Of a stretch of 64,000 bases of DNA, positions 45,410 to 55,400 are shown one piece after another. This DNA comes from Bog-756 sp963725275 (GTDB lineage Bacteria; Actinomycetota; Acidimicrobiia; Acidimicrobiales; RAAP-2), in contig CAVRXS010000004.1 of NCBI GenBank assembly GCA_963725275.1, positions 124,001 through 188,000 of the forward strand, read 5' to 3'. Every line of letters begins with the position of its first letter. Position 1 is the first letter of the stretch. Position numbers and translations under genes: made by a program. The notes beneath the pieces were generated by a model, which saw only the letters and a program-made list of their open reading frames with translations, was not told where the DNA came from and searched no databases.

Positions 45410-46522
45410 TCATTCGAGGACGACGACCCCCCGGATCGTGCGGCCCTCCCGCAGGTCGCCGAAGCCGTCGTTGAGCCGGTCCAGCGGATAGGTCCGGGTC
45501 ACCATGCCGTCGAGGTCCAGGAGCCCGTCACGATAGAGACCGAGCAGCGCCGGGGTGTCGAGACCCGGATTCGACGAACCGAAGATGCAGCCCACCAGCT
45601 CCTTCTCCATCGTGAGCAGGTCGATCATGCTCATCGTCACGTCCGTCTCGGTCCAGGGATGGACATTGGTGATCACCACGCGACCGCGCTTGGCAGCCAG
45701 CGCCATGATCGACGCCATCAACTCACCGCGCCCGACCGACATCGTGCAGATGATCCGTTGGCACATGCGCCCGAACGTCACGTCCTGGATCAGCGGAAAG
45801 GCCTCCTGGATGGACGCGGCGGTGTGGGTCGCCCCGAAGCCGGTCGCCATCTCCCGTTTGAACGGGACCGGGTCGATGGCGAAGATCCGGTGGGCTCCCG
45901 AGAACCGCGCGCCCTGGATGGCTGCAGACCCGACCCCGCCCGCGCCGATGACCGCGACATCGTCACCCGGGCGGACCTGGGCCCGATGGACCGCTGATCC
46001 CCAGCCGGTGCTCACCCCGCAGGCGACGAGGCAGGCCTTGTCGAGCGGAAGGTCGTCGCCGATCTTGACGAACGAGCGCTCGTCGCTCACGGTGTGGCGA
46101 GCGAAGGTCCCGAGCATGCAGAAGATGCGCAGGTCCTCACCTCTCGCGTGGTGCCGCGCGGTCTTGTCCCCGACCTGCCACCCGTCGGCGATGTACATGC
46201 CCATGTCACAGAGGTTCTGATGGCCGGCGATGCATGACGGGCATCGCCCGCACGGAGGGAGGAAGCTCGTCACCACGTGATCCCCGGGGGCAAGGAGCGT
46301 CACCCCGGGTCCGATCTCCTCGACCACACCGGCTCCCTCATGACCGCCGATCATGGGTCCGAAGAACGGCACATCACCTGTGACGAAGTGCTCGTCGGAA
46401 TGGCAGATCCCGGACGCGGCCATCCGGACGAGCACCTCGTGGTCCTGTGGAGGGTCGAGTTCGATGGTCTCGACCGACCAATCAGATCCTGGTTTCCAGA
46501 GCACCGCTGCTTGGGTCTGCAA
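45410..46522 (-). CDS. NDMA-dependent-type (nicotinoprotein) alcohol dehydrogenase
   Basis: A 370-residue zinc alcohol dehydrogenase of class III-like MDR layout. GICHSDEHF holds the catalytic Cys, GGHEGAGVV the His-Glu, and PPCGRCPSCIAGHQNLC the four structural-zinc cysteines. Cofactor motif VIGAGGVGSAAIQGARFSGA. The sequence path (TSFLPPCGRCPSC, then MGMYIADG..VGDKTARHHA) is that of actinobacterial NDMA-dependent alcohol dehydrogenases, which keep NAD(H) bound and need an external acceptor. TTG start at 46522 is preceded by GAGAGGATGAG. No mycofactocin genes are in the window, so the acceptor system is elsewhere if it exists. Confidence 0.9.
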   Translation of the reverse strand: MQTQAAVLWKPGSDWSVETIELDPPQDHEVLVRMAASGICHSDEHFVTGDVPFFGPMIGGHEGAGVVEEIGPGVTLLAPGDHVVTSFLPPCGRCPSCIAGHQNLCDMGMYIADGWQVGDKTARHHARGEDLRIFCMLGTFARHTVSDERSFVKIGDDLPLDKACLVACGVSTGWGSAVHRAQVRPGDDVAVIGAGGVGSAAIQGARFSGAHRIFAIDPVPFKREMATGFGATHTAASIQEAFPLIQDVTFGRMCQRIICTMSVGRGELMASIMALAAKRGRVVITNVHPWTETDVTMSMIDLLTMEKELVGCIFGSSNPGLDTPALLGLYRDGLLDLDGMVTRTYPLDRLNDGFGDLREGRTIRGVVVLE

Positions 46523-46747
46523 TTGCTCATCCTCTCATCGAGGTGGACGACGGCCGCTTCCGACGGAAGCCGGCGCTCGGTATTCGGGTCCACACCCCCG
46601 CCGCCAACGTAGAGATCCGGACCGCCGTGCGCCAACAGAGCCGGCCTCGTGGTACTGATGGCATCCGGAGGCGGTGAGCGGGGCATACACTCACGCAGGG
46701 AGAACGGGGTCGAAGCACCTTGGCTCGGTGCGGCGGAGGAGCGGAGG

Positions 46748-48136
46748 ATGGGCTCAGAGGAGACCAAGGCGGTCCCCCTAGCACGGGCACCTGTGCTGAC
46801 CCACGCTCGCGCCTACGTCGCGGGCAACCTGCTGGCCTCGGTGCTGTGGGTCCTCGCGCTGGGGCTGCTGGTGGGTCTTTGTGCCGCTCGCTACCGGGGA
46901 GCCCTGGCTGGCGCCGTGACGGGTGCCAACAGCGTCGACTTCCGCTTCTTCTTCCACGCCGGGGTGCTCGTCTCCGAGGGGAGGAACCCCTTTGCAACCG
47001 ACACGGCGTACGTCTACTTCGCTCCGATCGCTCTGGTGCTGTCCCCGTTCGCCCATACGGCCCCGGTGGATGTGCTCAGAGGGTGGACAGTGCTCGAACT
47101 GGCTGCCTTCACGGCTGCGGTCGCGACGATGACCCGTGCGCTGCGATCGCGCCTCGGGGCGCCGTGGCACGTCCCGGTCTTCTTCGCCATCTGCACCACC
47201 ACCGGGCTGCACCTCTGGCCGATGACCTTCGAGCTCTTCGTGAGCAACGACGACATCTTCGTGCTGCTCCTGGTCGTCGTGGCTGCGGCGACGTGGAGGG
47301 CCGAACGGCCGCTGTGGTTCGGCGCCGCCGTCGGGGCCGCCTGCCTCATCAAGGTCTGGCCCGTGTTGCTGCTCCTGGCGGTACTGCAGACCGGGATCGA
47401 CACCGGGCGGAGGCTACGGGCGGTGGCAGCGACTGCACTGGTGATCGTGGTCGGCCTCGTCACCAACCTCATCCCGGCGGGGATCCCGGAGTTCCGATCC
47501 TTCTTCACGAGGATCTTCCAGGAGAAGTCCCAGCAACTGGTCAGTGATTCGATCGGGGGGATCCCGAGGCTCCTCTTCTCGAAGAGCGGCCTCGCCCGAC
47601 CGGTCGTCGTGTCGAGCGAGCTCCGTTATCTGCTCATGGCGGTCCTGGGCCTCTGGGTCGTCGGGATGCTCGTCCTCTCCCTTCGCACGCGGGCGGAGCC
47701 AATGCTGTGCGTGGTCAACACCATGCTGTTCGCCATCCTCGTCCTCCCGGTCAGCCACCTCCAGTACACGATCTTGGCATTGCCCGTGCTCTGGTATTGG
47801 GTCGCACAACTCTCGGTGCTCATCGACGGGTGGCGGCGGGCCGGCGGGGCACGCGTCGTCACGATCCTTCTCGTTGCAGCAGTGATCGGCTGGTACCTCG
47901 TCCAGGAGCGAGCGTGGCCGGGGGACGCCTCTCCCGCGAGCGTCTCGGCGGTGCGGTTCACTGTGGTCTTCTCAGCGAACCTGGCGCTGTTCAGCGCGTC
48001 CGTCCTCGCCGGATGGTTCCTGCGCGCTGGGCTGGACAGAGACGGTGCGGGGTCGACCACCCGGCATCGTGCCCCATCCGATCAGGCCATCCCCGCGATG
48101 GCCGCATCGAGCGACTTGCCACCCATCGAGCCGTAG
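46748..48136 (+). CDS. GT87-type (DUF2029) membrane glycosyltransferase
   Basis: A 462-residue polytopic protein with about ten helices. The first external loop contains VDFRFFFHAGVLVSEGRNPF with the acidic D-F-x-x-(F/Y) motif of polyprenyl-phosphate-sugar-using C-type glycosyltransferases, then TDTAYVYFAPIALVLSPFA. Later segments (ACLIKVWPVLLLLAVLQTG, SHLQYTILALPVLWYW) fit GT87. It probably adds mannose or another pentose/hexose to a lipid glycan on the outer side of the membrane. ATG 46748 follows GGAGGAGCGGAGG. The 3' end overlaps the convergent repeat-protein gene by 55 bases. Confidence 0.85.
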   Translation: MGSEETKAVPLARAPVLTHARAYVAGNLLASVLWVLALGLLVGLCAARYRGALAGAVTGANSVDFRFFFHAGVLVSEGRNPFATDTAYVYFAPIALVLSPFAHTAPVDVLRGWTVLELAAFTAAVATMTRALRSRLGAPWHVPVFFAICTTTGLHLWPMTFELFVSNDDIFVLLLVVVAAATWRAERPLWFGAAVGAACLIKVWPVLLLLAVLQTGIDTGRRLRAVAATALVIVVGLVTNLIPAGIPEFRSFFTRIFQEKSQQLVSDSIGGIPRLLFSKSGLARPVVVSSELRYLLMAVLGLWVVGMLVLSLRTRAEPMLCVVNTMLFAILVLPVSHLQYTILALPVLWYWVAQLSVLIDGWRRAGGARVVTILLVAAVIGWYLVQERAWPGDASPASVSAVRFTVVFSANLALFSASVLAGWFLRAGLDRDGAGSTTRHRAPSDQAIPAMAASSDLPPIEP

Positions 48137-49017
48137 AAGCCGGCATCCCCGAAGGCGAAGATGCCGCCGTCGCGGCCTACCTCCCAGTAGCCGGCGCCGT
48201 CAGGGGTCGCTGCCATGGCCACGATCCCCGCGTGGAGGGGCATCCCCCCCATCGAGCCGTAGAAGCCGGCATCGCCGAAGGCGAAGATGCCCCCGTCGTG
48301 GCCGACCTCCCAATAGCCCCCGCCGCCCGGGGTCGAGACGAGCCCTCTGATCGAGGCATTGTCATCCGAATCGTTTGGGGCGAGGACCAGTCCCGCTGCC
48401 GAACCGAAATGGCTGGCGTCGCCGAACCCGAAAATCGTGCCGTCGGCGGCGACCTCCCAGTAGCCCCTGCCGTCGGGGGTCGCAGTTATCCCCCGGATCG
48501 TTGCGCTGTACTTCCCGGGCGAGCCTCCCCTCGACCCGTAGAAGCCGGCGTCACCGAAGGCGAAGATGCCCCCGTCGTGGCCGACCTCCCAGTAGCCCTT
48601 TCCGTCCGGAGTCACCGCCATGCCCTGGATCGGCTCGTTGAGCGCCGCGCCCCCCATCGAGCCGTAGAAGCCTGCGTCACCGAAGGCGAAGATGCCGCCA
48701 TCGGCGGCGACTTCCCAGTAGCCCCCCCGATCGGAAGTTGCAGCCACCCCGACGATCGGCGCATCGAGCGGCTTGCCCCCCATCGAGCCGTGGAAGCCGG
48801 CGTCACCGAAGGCGAAGATGCCGCCATCGGCGCCGACCTCCCAATAGCCCGTCGTAGCGGACGAGGCGAGCTCGGTTCTGCTCAGTACCGGGGCCGCCCC
48901 AGCACTCGACGAGCCGTCGAGCAGGGCAGCAGCGGGACCTCCGAGCAGGGTGGCGGCCAGGACCAGCATGCCCAGCCGCCCGCAGGGCCGCCGCTCCCTC
49001 ACCTGCCATCCGGTCAT
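48082..49017 (-). CDS. Secreted protein of six GYWEV/FAFGDAGF repeats
   Basis: A 311-residue exported protein: basic signal (MTGWQVRERRPCGRLGMLVL, cleavage near GAA at about 45), then six repeats of about 42-45 residues. Each has GYWEV(A/G)-DGGIFAFGDAGFYGSMGG followed by a link ending in P-x-x-(G/V)-(M/A)-A-T-P-DG. Repeat four is divergent (IFGFGDASHFGSAAG) and carries an insertion. The pattern is typical of acidimicrobial surface or cell-wall-hydrolase-linked proteins and suggests a six-bladed propeller. The final repeat stops after IAGMA without a closing strand, and its last 55 bases overlap the GT87 gene convergently, so the C-terminus may be truncated. Confidence 0.85.
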   Translation of the reverse strand: MTGWQVRERRPCGRLGMLVLAATLLGGPAAALLDGSSSAGAAPVLSRTELASSATTGYWEVGADGGIFAFGDAGFHGSMGGKPLDAPIVGVAATSDRGGYWEVAADGGIFAFGDAGFYGSMGGAALNEPIQGMAVTPDGKGYWEVGHDGGIFAFGDAGFYGSRGGSPGKYSATIRGITATPDGRGYWEVAADGTIFGFGDASHFGSAAGLVLAPNDSDDNASIRGLVSTPGGGGYWEVGHDGGIFAFGDAGFYGSMGGMPLHAGIVAMAATPDGAGYWEVGRDGGIFAFGDAGFYGSMGGKSLDAAIAGMA

Positions 49018-49260
49018 CGCTCGAGATCCACTCTCCGAAGTCTCCACCGTTTCGGGCCCGGGTGGTCGTCGGGAGCGGAGCCCTGCCGGCAGGTCCCGCC
49101 ACCAGGGGTTTCGAGCCCAACGTATAACACGGCGGGCGTTCCGACGTTTGAGATGGCGAGAACTGGACATAGTCGCCCGTTGGGACGGTGCACGTCCCGT
49201 CAGCTGCCGAGAGGCCTCCGCCCAGAGACATGGGCCTCCGCCCGAACGAAAGAGGTTCCT

Positions 49261-50226
49261 GTGACCAGAGACCGCATCACTCGCCTGAGCCTCTGTTTGC
49301 TCACCCTGCTGGGATCGGTCGGTGTCGGCCTCGTCAGCTTGACAGCGTCGTCGCCGCCCGCCGCCGCGGCAACCCCTGCGCCCGCATCTTGCCTGTTCGC
49401 GGGCTCCGGAATCCCCATCGTCTTGGGAGAGACGCAGGGAGCGAAAGTCCCGGTCGCCTGTACCGGGATGACGCCACTGCACCCGTACCTGTTCTTCGAG
49501 ACCAGCCTTCTCCTTGCGATCGATCCGAAGGCGGCGCCCCTCCTCGACGGAGACGTGACGTCGGTCCCAGGCCTGCTCGCTTTGATCCAGGCGCTCCCCG
49601 AGATCAATCCACTCGCCCTGACCTTCCCACTCAGCAACGCGAAGGGCGATCTCGACTTCACCTACACCCTGCCGACGACGCACGCACTCGACCCCAACGC
49701 GACCTGCCCACCGCCCGGTCAGCAGTTTCGTGAGGGCCTCATCGGATGCGCACTCGCCATGATCGACTTGACCACGTTCAAGGTGGTCGCGGCGGGCAGC
49801 GCTCTGGTCCAGTTCACGAACGAGCAGTTGTTTCCGCTCGCCTCCCCGACCGTCAGCCTCTCGACCAGCACTGCGGCACCCGGTGCCACAGTCAGCGTGA
49901 GCGACAAATCGGGAGCCAAGAGCTACTGGTGGCTGTCCACGTTGGTCGCACTGACCGCCCTCCTCGGGGGAGGTGGCTCCGCTCCGAAACCGCAGGTCCA
50001 GTTGACCCATCCCAACGGGACAGGCCTGCTCAATGCCGCCAACAAGGTCACTGTGACGCCCGCCGTGTACAACGCGCCCACCCTGACCCCTCCGACGCTC
50101 GGCGGATCGTTCACAGTTCCCGCCCGGGCGTCGGGATCGGAGATAGTGACCGTGAGCTTGTCGGCGAATATCGAGGGGTTGTTCCAGGAGGTCATCGACG
50201 CACAAGCCCCGCTCAAGATCAGCTGA
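49261..50226 (+). CDS. Secreted protein of unknown function (321 aa)
   Basis: An exported protein with a standard signal (ITRLSLCLLTLLGSVGVGLV, cleavage at AAA near residue 38). The mature part begins PAPASCLFAGSGIPIVLGET, includes SCLFAG and TCPPPG and IGCALAMID (four Cys that could form two disulphides), and later has a beta-sandwich-like half (SPTVSLSTSTAAPGATVSVS, SGAKSYWWLS). A Gly-rich hydrophobic stretch (LVALTALLGGGGSAPKPQVQ) could be a membrane contact. No family recognised; this domain layout is common in acidimicrobial secretomes. GTG 49261 is preceded by AAAGAGG. Confidence 0.7.
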   Translation: MTRDRITRLSLCLLTLLGSVGVGLVSLTASSPPAAAATPAPASCLFAGSGIPIVLGETQGAKVPVACTGMTPLHPYLFFETSLLLAIDPKAAPLLDGDVTSVPGLLALIQALPEINPLALTFPLSNAKGDLDFTYTLPTTHALDPNATCPPPGQQFREGLIGCALAMIDLTTFKVVAAGSALVQFTNEQLFPLASPTVSLSTSTAAPGATVSVSDKSGAKSYWWLSTLVALTALLGGGGSAPKPQVQLTHPNGTGLLNAANKVTVTPAVYNAPTLTPPTLGGSFTVPARASGSEIVTVSLSANIEGLFQEVIDAQAPLKIS

Positions 50227-50299
50227 CCGATCACGGCTGGGATCGCCGCCGGTGCGAGCGGGATCAGGGCCAGTCGGCCCGGTCTCGCTCCTCAGCGGC

Positions 50300-50647
50300 T
50301 CAGGCGCCGAGGATTGCGTTCTTCTGGTCGACGTGTACCAACCGGGGCTGGTGGGTCGCGAGCTCGTCCTCGTCGTACTCACCGTAGGTCAGCAGGATCA
50401 CCGTGTCACCGACGTGAACCAGGCGTGCGGCGGCGCCGTTGAGGCAGATCTCGCCCGGCCCGCCGGTGATGGCATAGGTCTCGAAACGGGCACCGTTGTC
50501 CACATCGAGCACGGTGACCTGCTCGTGCTCGAGGATGTCAGCAGCCTGCATGAGCTGGGCGTCGATGCTGATCGACCCGACGTAGTTGAGGTCGGCCGCG
50601 GTCACCGTCGCCCGGTGGATCTTGGACTTGAGCATTCGTCGCCGCAT
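50300..50647 (-). CDS. panD: Aspartate 1-decarboxylase
   Basis: A 115-residue pyruvoyl enzyme making beta-alanine for pantothenate synthesis. The proenzyme self-cleaves between Gly24 and Ser25 in NYVGSISID; the catalytic Tyr near 58 (FETYAITG) and KIHRATVT and VILLTYGEYDEDEL blocks are all present. The N-terminus has a few extra Arg before MLKSKIHRA (alternative ATG four codons in). It is encoded alone; panB/panC are not in the window. Confidence 0.95.
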   Translation of the reverse strand: MRRRMLKSKIHRATVTAADLNYVGSISIDAQLMQAADILEHEQVTVLDVDNGARFETYAITGGPGEICLNGAAARLVHVGDTVILLTYGEYDEDELATHQPRLVHVDQKNAILGA

Positions 50648-50682
50648 CGGTGAGCTGACCCCTTGCCTCGGACCCAGCCATT

Positions 50683-51375
50683 CTAGGGGCTCTCGACCGG
50701 CTGGACGTCACCGGCGACACGTGCGACGTGCACCAACGCGTAGATGGTCGGGAGGTCTTCGCGTACATAGGACATGACCAGCCTGTGGCTGACCTGCCGC
50801 CAGTCGTGGAACACGCCTTCCACCTCGGTCGGCTCCCATCGGAGGGTCGTCAGGGGAAGGCCGCTGCTCCCGAGATTGGACTCCTCCCTCGCCGCCTGCG
50901 GCTCCCATCCCTCGATGACCGGCTCATAGGTGAAGATCAGATGCCCGAGCGGGCCGACCAGCATTCGGAGGTCGCCGAGGACGGCCGGGAGATCGGAGAC
51001 GAACTCGAGCCCTCCGATGCTCGTGATCAGATCGAACTGCTCGGACGTGGAGACCACGAACGAGCCGATGTCCGAGTGCACCAGCCGGGCATCGCCGACC
51101 CTCTCCCCAGCGATGCGGAGCATGCCCACCGAGATGTCCACGCCCACGAGCGCCGCCTCCGGAAACGCCCGTCGGAGCACGTGCAGGGTCTGGCCGGTCC
51201 CGCACGCCAGATCGAGGGCCGAGTCGACAGCGTGCACGGCGACCAGCTCACCGGCGAGCGCATCGTTGGCCATCCAACATGCCTCCTCGGCAACGTCGTC
51301 ATAGGTGTCGGCGAACTCCTCGTAGAAGCTCCCGACTTGATCGACCAGGTCGATCCTCGAGTGATCGATGCTCAC
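50683..51375 (-). CDS. SAM-dependent methyltransferase
   Basis: A 230-residue class I methyltransferase. Motif I is ALDLACGTGQTLHVLRR at about 54-70, followed by LVGVDISVGMLRIAGERVGD with acidic Asp for the ribose and LVHSDIGSFVV as motif II region. The YEEFADTYDDVAEEACW start matches small-molecule and quinone-type methyltransferases. Substrate unknown. GTG 51375 has a GGGAG upstream and is 97 bases from the divergent SDR gene. Confidence 0.86.
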   Translation of the reverse strand: MSIDHSRIDLVDQVGSFYEEFADTYDDVAEEACWMANDALAGELVAVHAVDSALDLACGTGQTLHVLRRAFPEAALVGVDISVGMLRIAGERVGDARLVHSDIGSFVVSTSEQFDLITSIGGLEFVSDLPAVLGDLRMLVGPLGHLIFTYEPVIEGWEPQAAREESNLGSSGLPLTTLRWEPTEVEGVFHDWRQVSHRLVMSYVREDLPTIYALVHVARVAGDVQPVESP

Positions 51376-51471
51376 CGGCAGATGCTCCCAGCCGCGGTGG
51401 GTCGGGGCAACCGCGTACTTTCGACGGCACGTCTGGAACCAGGGCGCGATCTTTGACAGGCTCTGGTCCCT

Positions 51472-52311
51472 ATGGACATCGGGGGAAGCGCTCTGGTCAC
51501 CGGCGCCAGCCGGGGGATCGGACGTGCCGTCGCCATCGAGCTGGCGAACCGCGGATTCGACACCATCGCCACCATGCGCAACCCAGAGGACGGCAGTGAC
51601 CTCACCGGCACGGCCGGCGGCCGTCTCACCGTCGCCCGCATGGACGTCACCGAGCCGGAGTCGTACCGACTCCCCGACGATCTCCGGGTCCTCGTCAACA
51701 ACGCCGGGATCGACTCCGACTACCTGCCGGTCGAGCACAGCCGACTCGAGGACTGGCGCGCCCTGTTCGAGACCAACGTGCTCGGGCTGGTGGCGACGAC
51801 GATCGCCGCCATCCCGGTCCTCCGAACCAACCGGCCCGCGGTGATCTGCAACATCTCCTCGTCGTCGATCCTGGCCAGCGTGCCGTTCTACTCGGCCTAC
51901 CGCGCCACCAAGGCGGCCGTCTCGGCGTTCGGCGACACCCTGCGGGTCGAGCTCGCCCCCTCGGGGGTCCGGGTGGTCGAGATCCTGCCTGGCCCCGTCG
52001 ACACCGACATGTTCCGGCTGAGCACGGGCGAGCAGGCCGCCGAGCGGTTCGACGGGTACCGGGAGATGGCAGAGCATGCGGTCCGGCTCCGCCGCGAGGC
52101 TGCCGATCCGCTGGTGTTGCCCCCAGACCAGGCCGCCGTCTACATCGCCGATGCGATTCTCGACGACACCGGACCGATGCGCTACGGCTGTGATCCGCTC
52201 TCCGTCGGGTTGCTCGAGCTCTGGCGCCGCTCCGACGACGAGGCCATGTTCGAGATGACCGCCGGGTCGCTCCTCGAGGGAACCGAGCCGCCGGGCCCAT
52301 CAGTGAGATAA
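51472..52311 (+). CDS. Short-chain dehydrogenase/reductase
   Basis: A 279-residue classical-type SDR. Motifs: TGASRGIG (10-17), NNAGID (76-81), Ser near 129-131 in NISSSSILASVP, catalytic Tyr143-x3-Lys147 (YSAYRATKAAV) and GPVDTDMF. All catalytic positions are filled. The C-terminal region DTGPMRYGCDPLSVGLLELW is typical of actinobacterial oxidoreductases acting on lipids or steroids, but the substrate is unknown. It runs into the promoter region of the RCC1 protein. Confidence 0.9.
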   Translation: MDIGGSALVTGASRGIGRAVAIELANRGFDTIATMRNPEDGSDLTGTAGGRLTVARMDVTEPESYRLPDDLRVLVNNAGIDSDYLPVEHSRLEDWRALFETNVLGLVATTIAAIPVLRTNRPAVICNISSSSILASVPFYSAYRATKAAVSAFGDTLRVELAPSGVRVVEILPGPVDTDMFRLSTGEQAAERFDGYREMAEHAVRLRREAADPLVLPPDQAAVYIADAILDDTGPMRYGCDPLSVGLLELWRRSDDEAMFEMTAGSLLEGTEPPGPSVR

Positions 52312-52494
52312 CGCGGAATTCGTTGTAGGAGCCTCGTCCGGTAACGAAACCCGCTGTCACGACGTTCTAGCCTTTGGAGCGGTGAGTGAAGGGCCGTCGC
52401 TGGCCACAATCTCCTGTTGAGGGGTTACACGGAGGGGCGTGTCGATTGGTTCGAGTGGAACCCGCCGCCAGGCGGAGACAGGGGGAACGCAGCA

Positions 52495-55400
52495 ATGAAC
52501 CAAGGGAAGCGAACCTCCGCCACCATGTCCGTCAGGCGTCCCCCCCGGTCGCTGCTGCAGCGTCCCGGACTAGCGATCCTGGCCGCACTCCTCCTCGGGC
52601 TCGTCGTCCTCGTGCCGATCGGGGCCCTCTCGGCAACCGGTACGGGGCAACAGGCCGGCGCAGCGCGCCAGCACGCTCCCGGCACCGGCCATATCACCCA
52701 CACGATCGAGCTCGAGCGCGGCGACCACTCCGACTGCGTGGGGCTGGGGCAACGATCCGGGCAACGGCACCACGAACAACAAATCCCCGGTCAAGGCGAC
52801 GACCGGTACCAAGGTCTCCAACCTCCCGCCCGGTGCGACGGTCACCGAGGTCGCCGCCGGCTCCAACGGCTCCGCCATGGCCCTGACCTCGGACGGGAAC
52901 GTCTACGCCTGGGGGAACAACAAGTACGGCCAGCTCGGGTACAAGACAACCGGAGAGGGTGGTGCCGACGCCTACTACACCCCACTCAAGGTCTACGTGC
53001 CGGGGACGGTCACCGCCATCGCCATGGGCGCCGACTTCGGCATGGCGTTGAACGCGAACGGCAATCTCTACGCCTGGGGGTACGCCGCCAACGGTGAGCT
53101 GGGCGACGCCTCGCTCTCCGGGAACGATGCCTGCTCCACGACGCTCAAGCTGACCGGCGAACAGTGCCAGAACACGCCGGTCGAGGTCGGCCTGACCTCC
53201 CTCCCGGAGGGCCAGGCCGTGGAGGGCATCGCCGCCGAGGCAAATGACGCGCTGGTGATGACGACCGACGGCACGGTCTATGTCTGGGGAGACGATACCT
53301 ACGGCGAGCTGGGCAACGGCCTCGCCGGGAACGCCTGCAGCGGCACCTGCCAGGACATCCTCGGCACTGCTGTGTCCTTCTCCCTGCCCAACGGGGTCGC
53401 CGTTCAGGGAATCTCGGGTGGTGGCGCCTTCGCTCTCGCCAGAACGTCGGCGGGCACGGTCTACGGCTGGGGGGACAACCGCTGGGGTCAGCTGGGCACG
53501 GGTGGCTTCACCGGCAATGCCTGCAACGGCACCTGTGACAACACGCCGGTCGAGTCCGGCGTGCCCGGGACGGTCACGGTGACCTCGGTGTCGGCCGGGT
53601 TCGACCAGGGCATGGCGGCGACCTCCACCGGGGCCCTCTATGCCTGGGGGGACAACACCGTCGGAGAGCTGGGCAACGGCACCACCACCGGGACGACCTG
53701 CCAGACCTCCTACGTGTGCGACCCGACGCCGGCCGCCGTCCCCAATCTCCCGAGCGTCTCCGAGATCGCCGGCGGCGACCAGTTCAGCCTGGCGGTCACC
53801 CCGGCAGGGGCGACCTACGCCTGGGGCTCGACCGCCGGCGGAGAGCTGGGAAACAACACACTCAAGGGGAACGCGTGCAGCACCGCCTGCCAGGACGCCC
53901 CCATCCTCAACAAGATGCCGGTGGTCGGCATCTGCTCCACCTGCGCGGCGATCGCGGCCGGAAAGGACCAGAGCGCGGCCATCGCCGCGCCGCCCGCGCC
54001 GACCGGTGAACCGCCGTGCACGGAGCAGGGGCCCCCGTCGACCTGTGAGCAGGTTCCCACGGCGACCATCCCCGACGACTGCTCGGTCGACGTGACCCAG
54101 GCGCTCGACAACTGGATGAACACACTGCCCGCGGGCACACCGACCGCGCCGCTCGAGGTGCAGTTCGCCCAGAACGGCTGTTACCTCATCAGCGGGATGA
54201 TCTTCCTCCGGGGGGTCACCGATGTGATCTTCAACGGCAACGGTGCGACATTCGAACAGCAGTCGGTGGCCAGTGGGATTGACGACAGCCCACCGACCAC
54301 GGTGGATCCCTACTGCGGGGTGACCAACGACTTCGGTGGCGCCGCAAAGGCGCTGAGCGGGGCCGAATCGGGCAATCCCCCGACCGACATCATGTGGTAC
54401 ATCGAGGGCGGGTGCGACCTCGAGTTCGAGAACATGAACTTCGCCGGGGCCAATCCTGGTGGGGGTGGAGGCTCCTATCAGCAGGACTCGGCGATGCAGA
54501 TCTCAGGGGGCCAGCGCGTGCTGGTCACCGGGGACACGTTCAAGGGTTCCTACGGTGATTGCGTGACCGTGTTCGGACTCCATGAGTATGCGACGCCGGG
54601 CACCTACCCGGCAGCCGATGTGACGGTGGCCGCCAACACGTGCAACTCGCCGGGCCGGGACGGCGTCGCCATCGTGTACGCCAACCGGGTGAGCGTCGGG
54701 GGCGCCTCGACCACTGCGGGCAACACCATCAACTCCCCGGCCGCCACCGACGTCGACCTCGAGTCCGACTGCGGCGACCCGGCCGGGGGGCAGGGAAACA
54801 TCCTGATCGAGAACAACACGATGAATGGCTCTGCCCAGATCCTCAATGGCACGACCAACGCGCAGCTCTACCAGCTCGCCTTCGATGACAACACGGTTCA
54901 GGAGATGAAGGTCTTCATCGAGCCGATATCCGGAAGCGGCGGCTGCGGGAAGGCCATTCCCGGGCAGAACGTCACAGCCAACGGCAACACTGCCAGTGCC
55001 ATCGCCGGATGGGCCAGCAAGCCGGCCGACTGGAACATCTACGGGACGATTGGCGGGCTTCTCTACGGCAACACGACGCCCATGTGCCTGTCCAGCCAGG
55101 ACGACTGCGCGGACAACCCGAAGACTCATCTGCCGTACACCACACCGTTCGATTTCCTCGAGACGGCAAAGGACGCCAACGGGGACCCGGGTGGCGGGTT
55201 CGAGGTCGCCAACAACAGCCTCAACGGCAACGACTGTCCGACGGGCGGCGGGCCCTCCTGCCCGACCCAGAGCGGCCAGGAGGGGACGCTCCCGGTCGAG
55301 GCGGACGTCGGACCCAAGAGCGGTGACAGTTCCTGTGACAACGTCTCATCCGGTAACCCGGGCTCGAACCCCTTCCCCTACCCGATCGACGCAAACGGGA

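Noticed and set aside
49018..49260. Search for the ECF motif upstream of the secreted proteins at 48082 and 49261.
   Set aside because: A GGAAC-like element and TTATAC occur, but not TGAAC-N17-GGTA; no support for membership in the same regulon.
47707..50226. An 839-codon plus-strand frame covering the propeller-repeat gene and ending in the secreted protein.
   Set aside because: Only the part from GTG 49261 has a signal peptide and real protein character; the rest is antisense to the repeats and Arg/His-rich.
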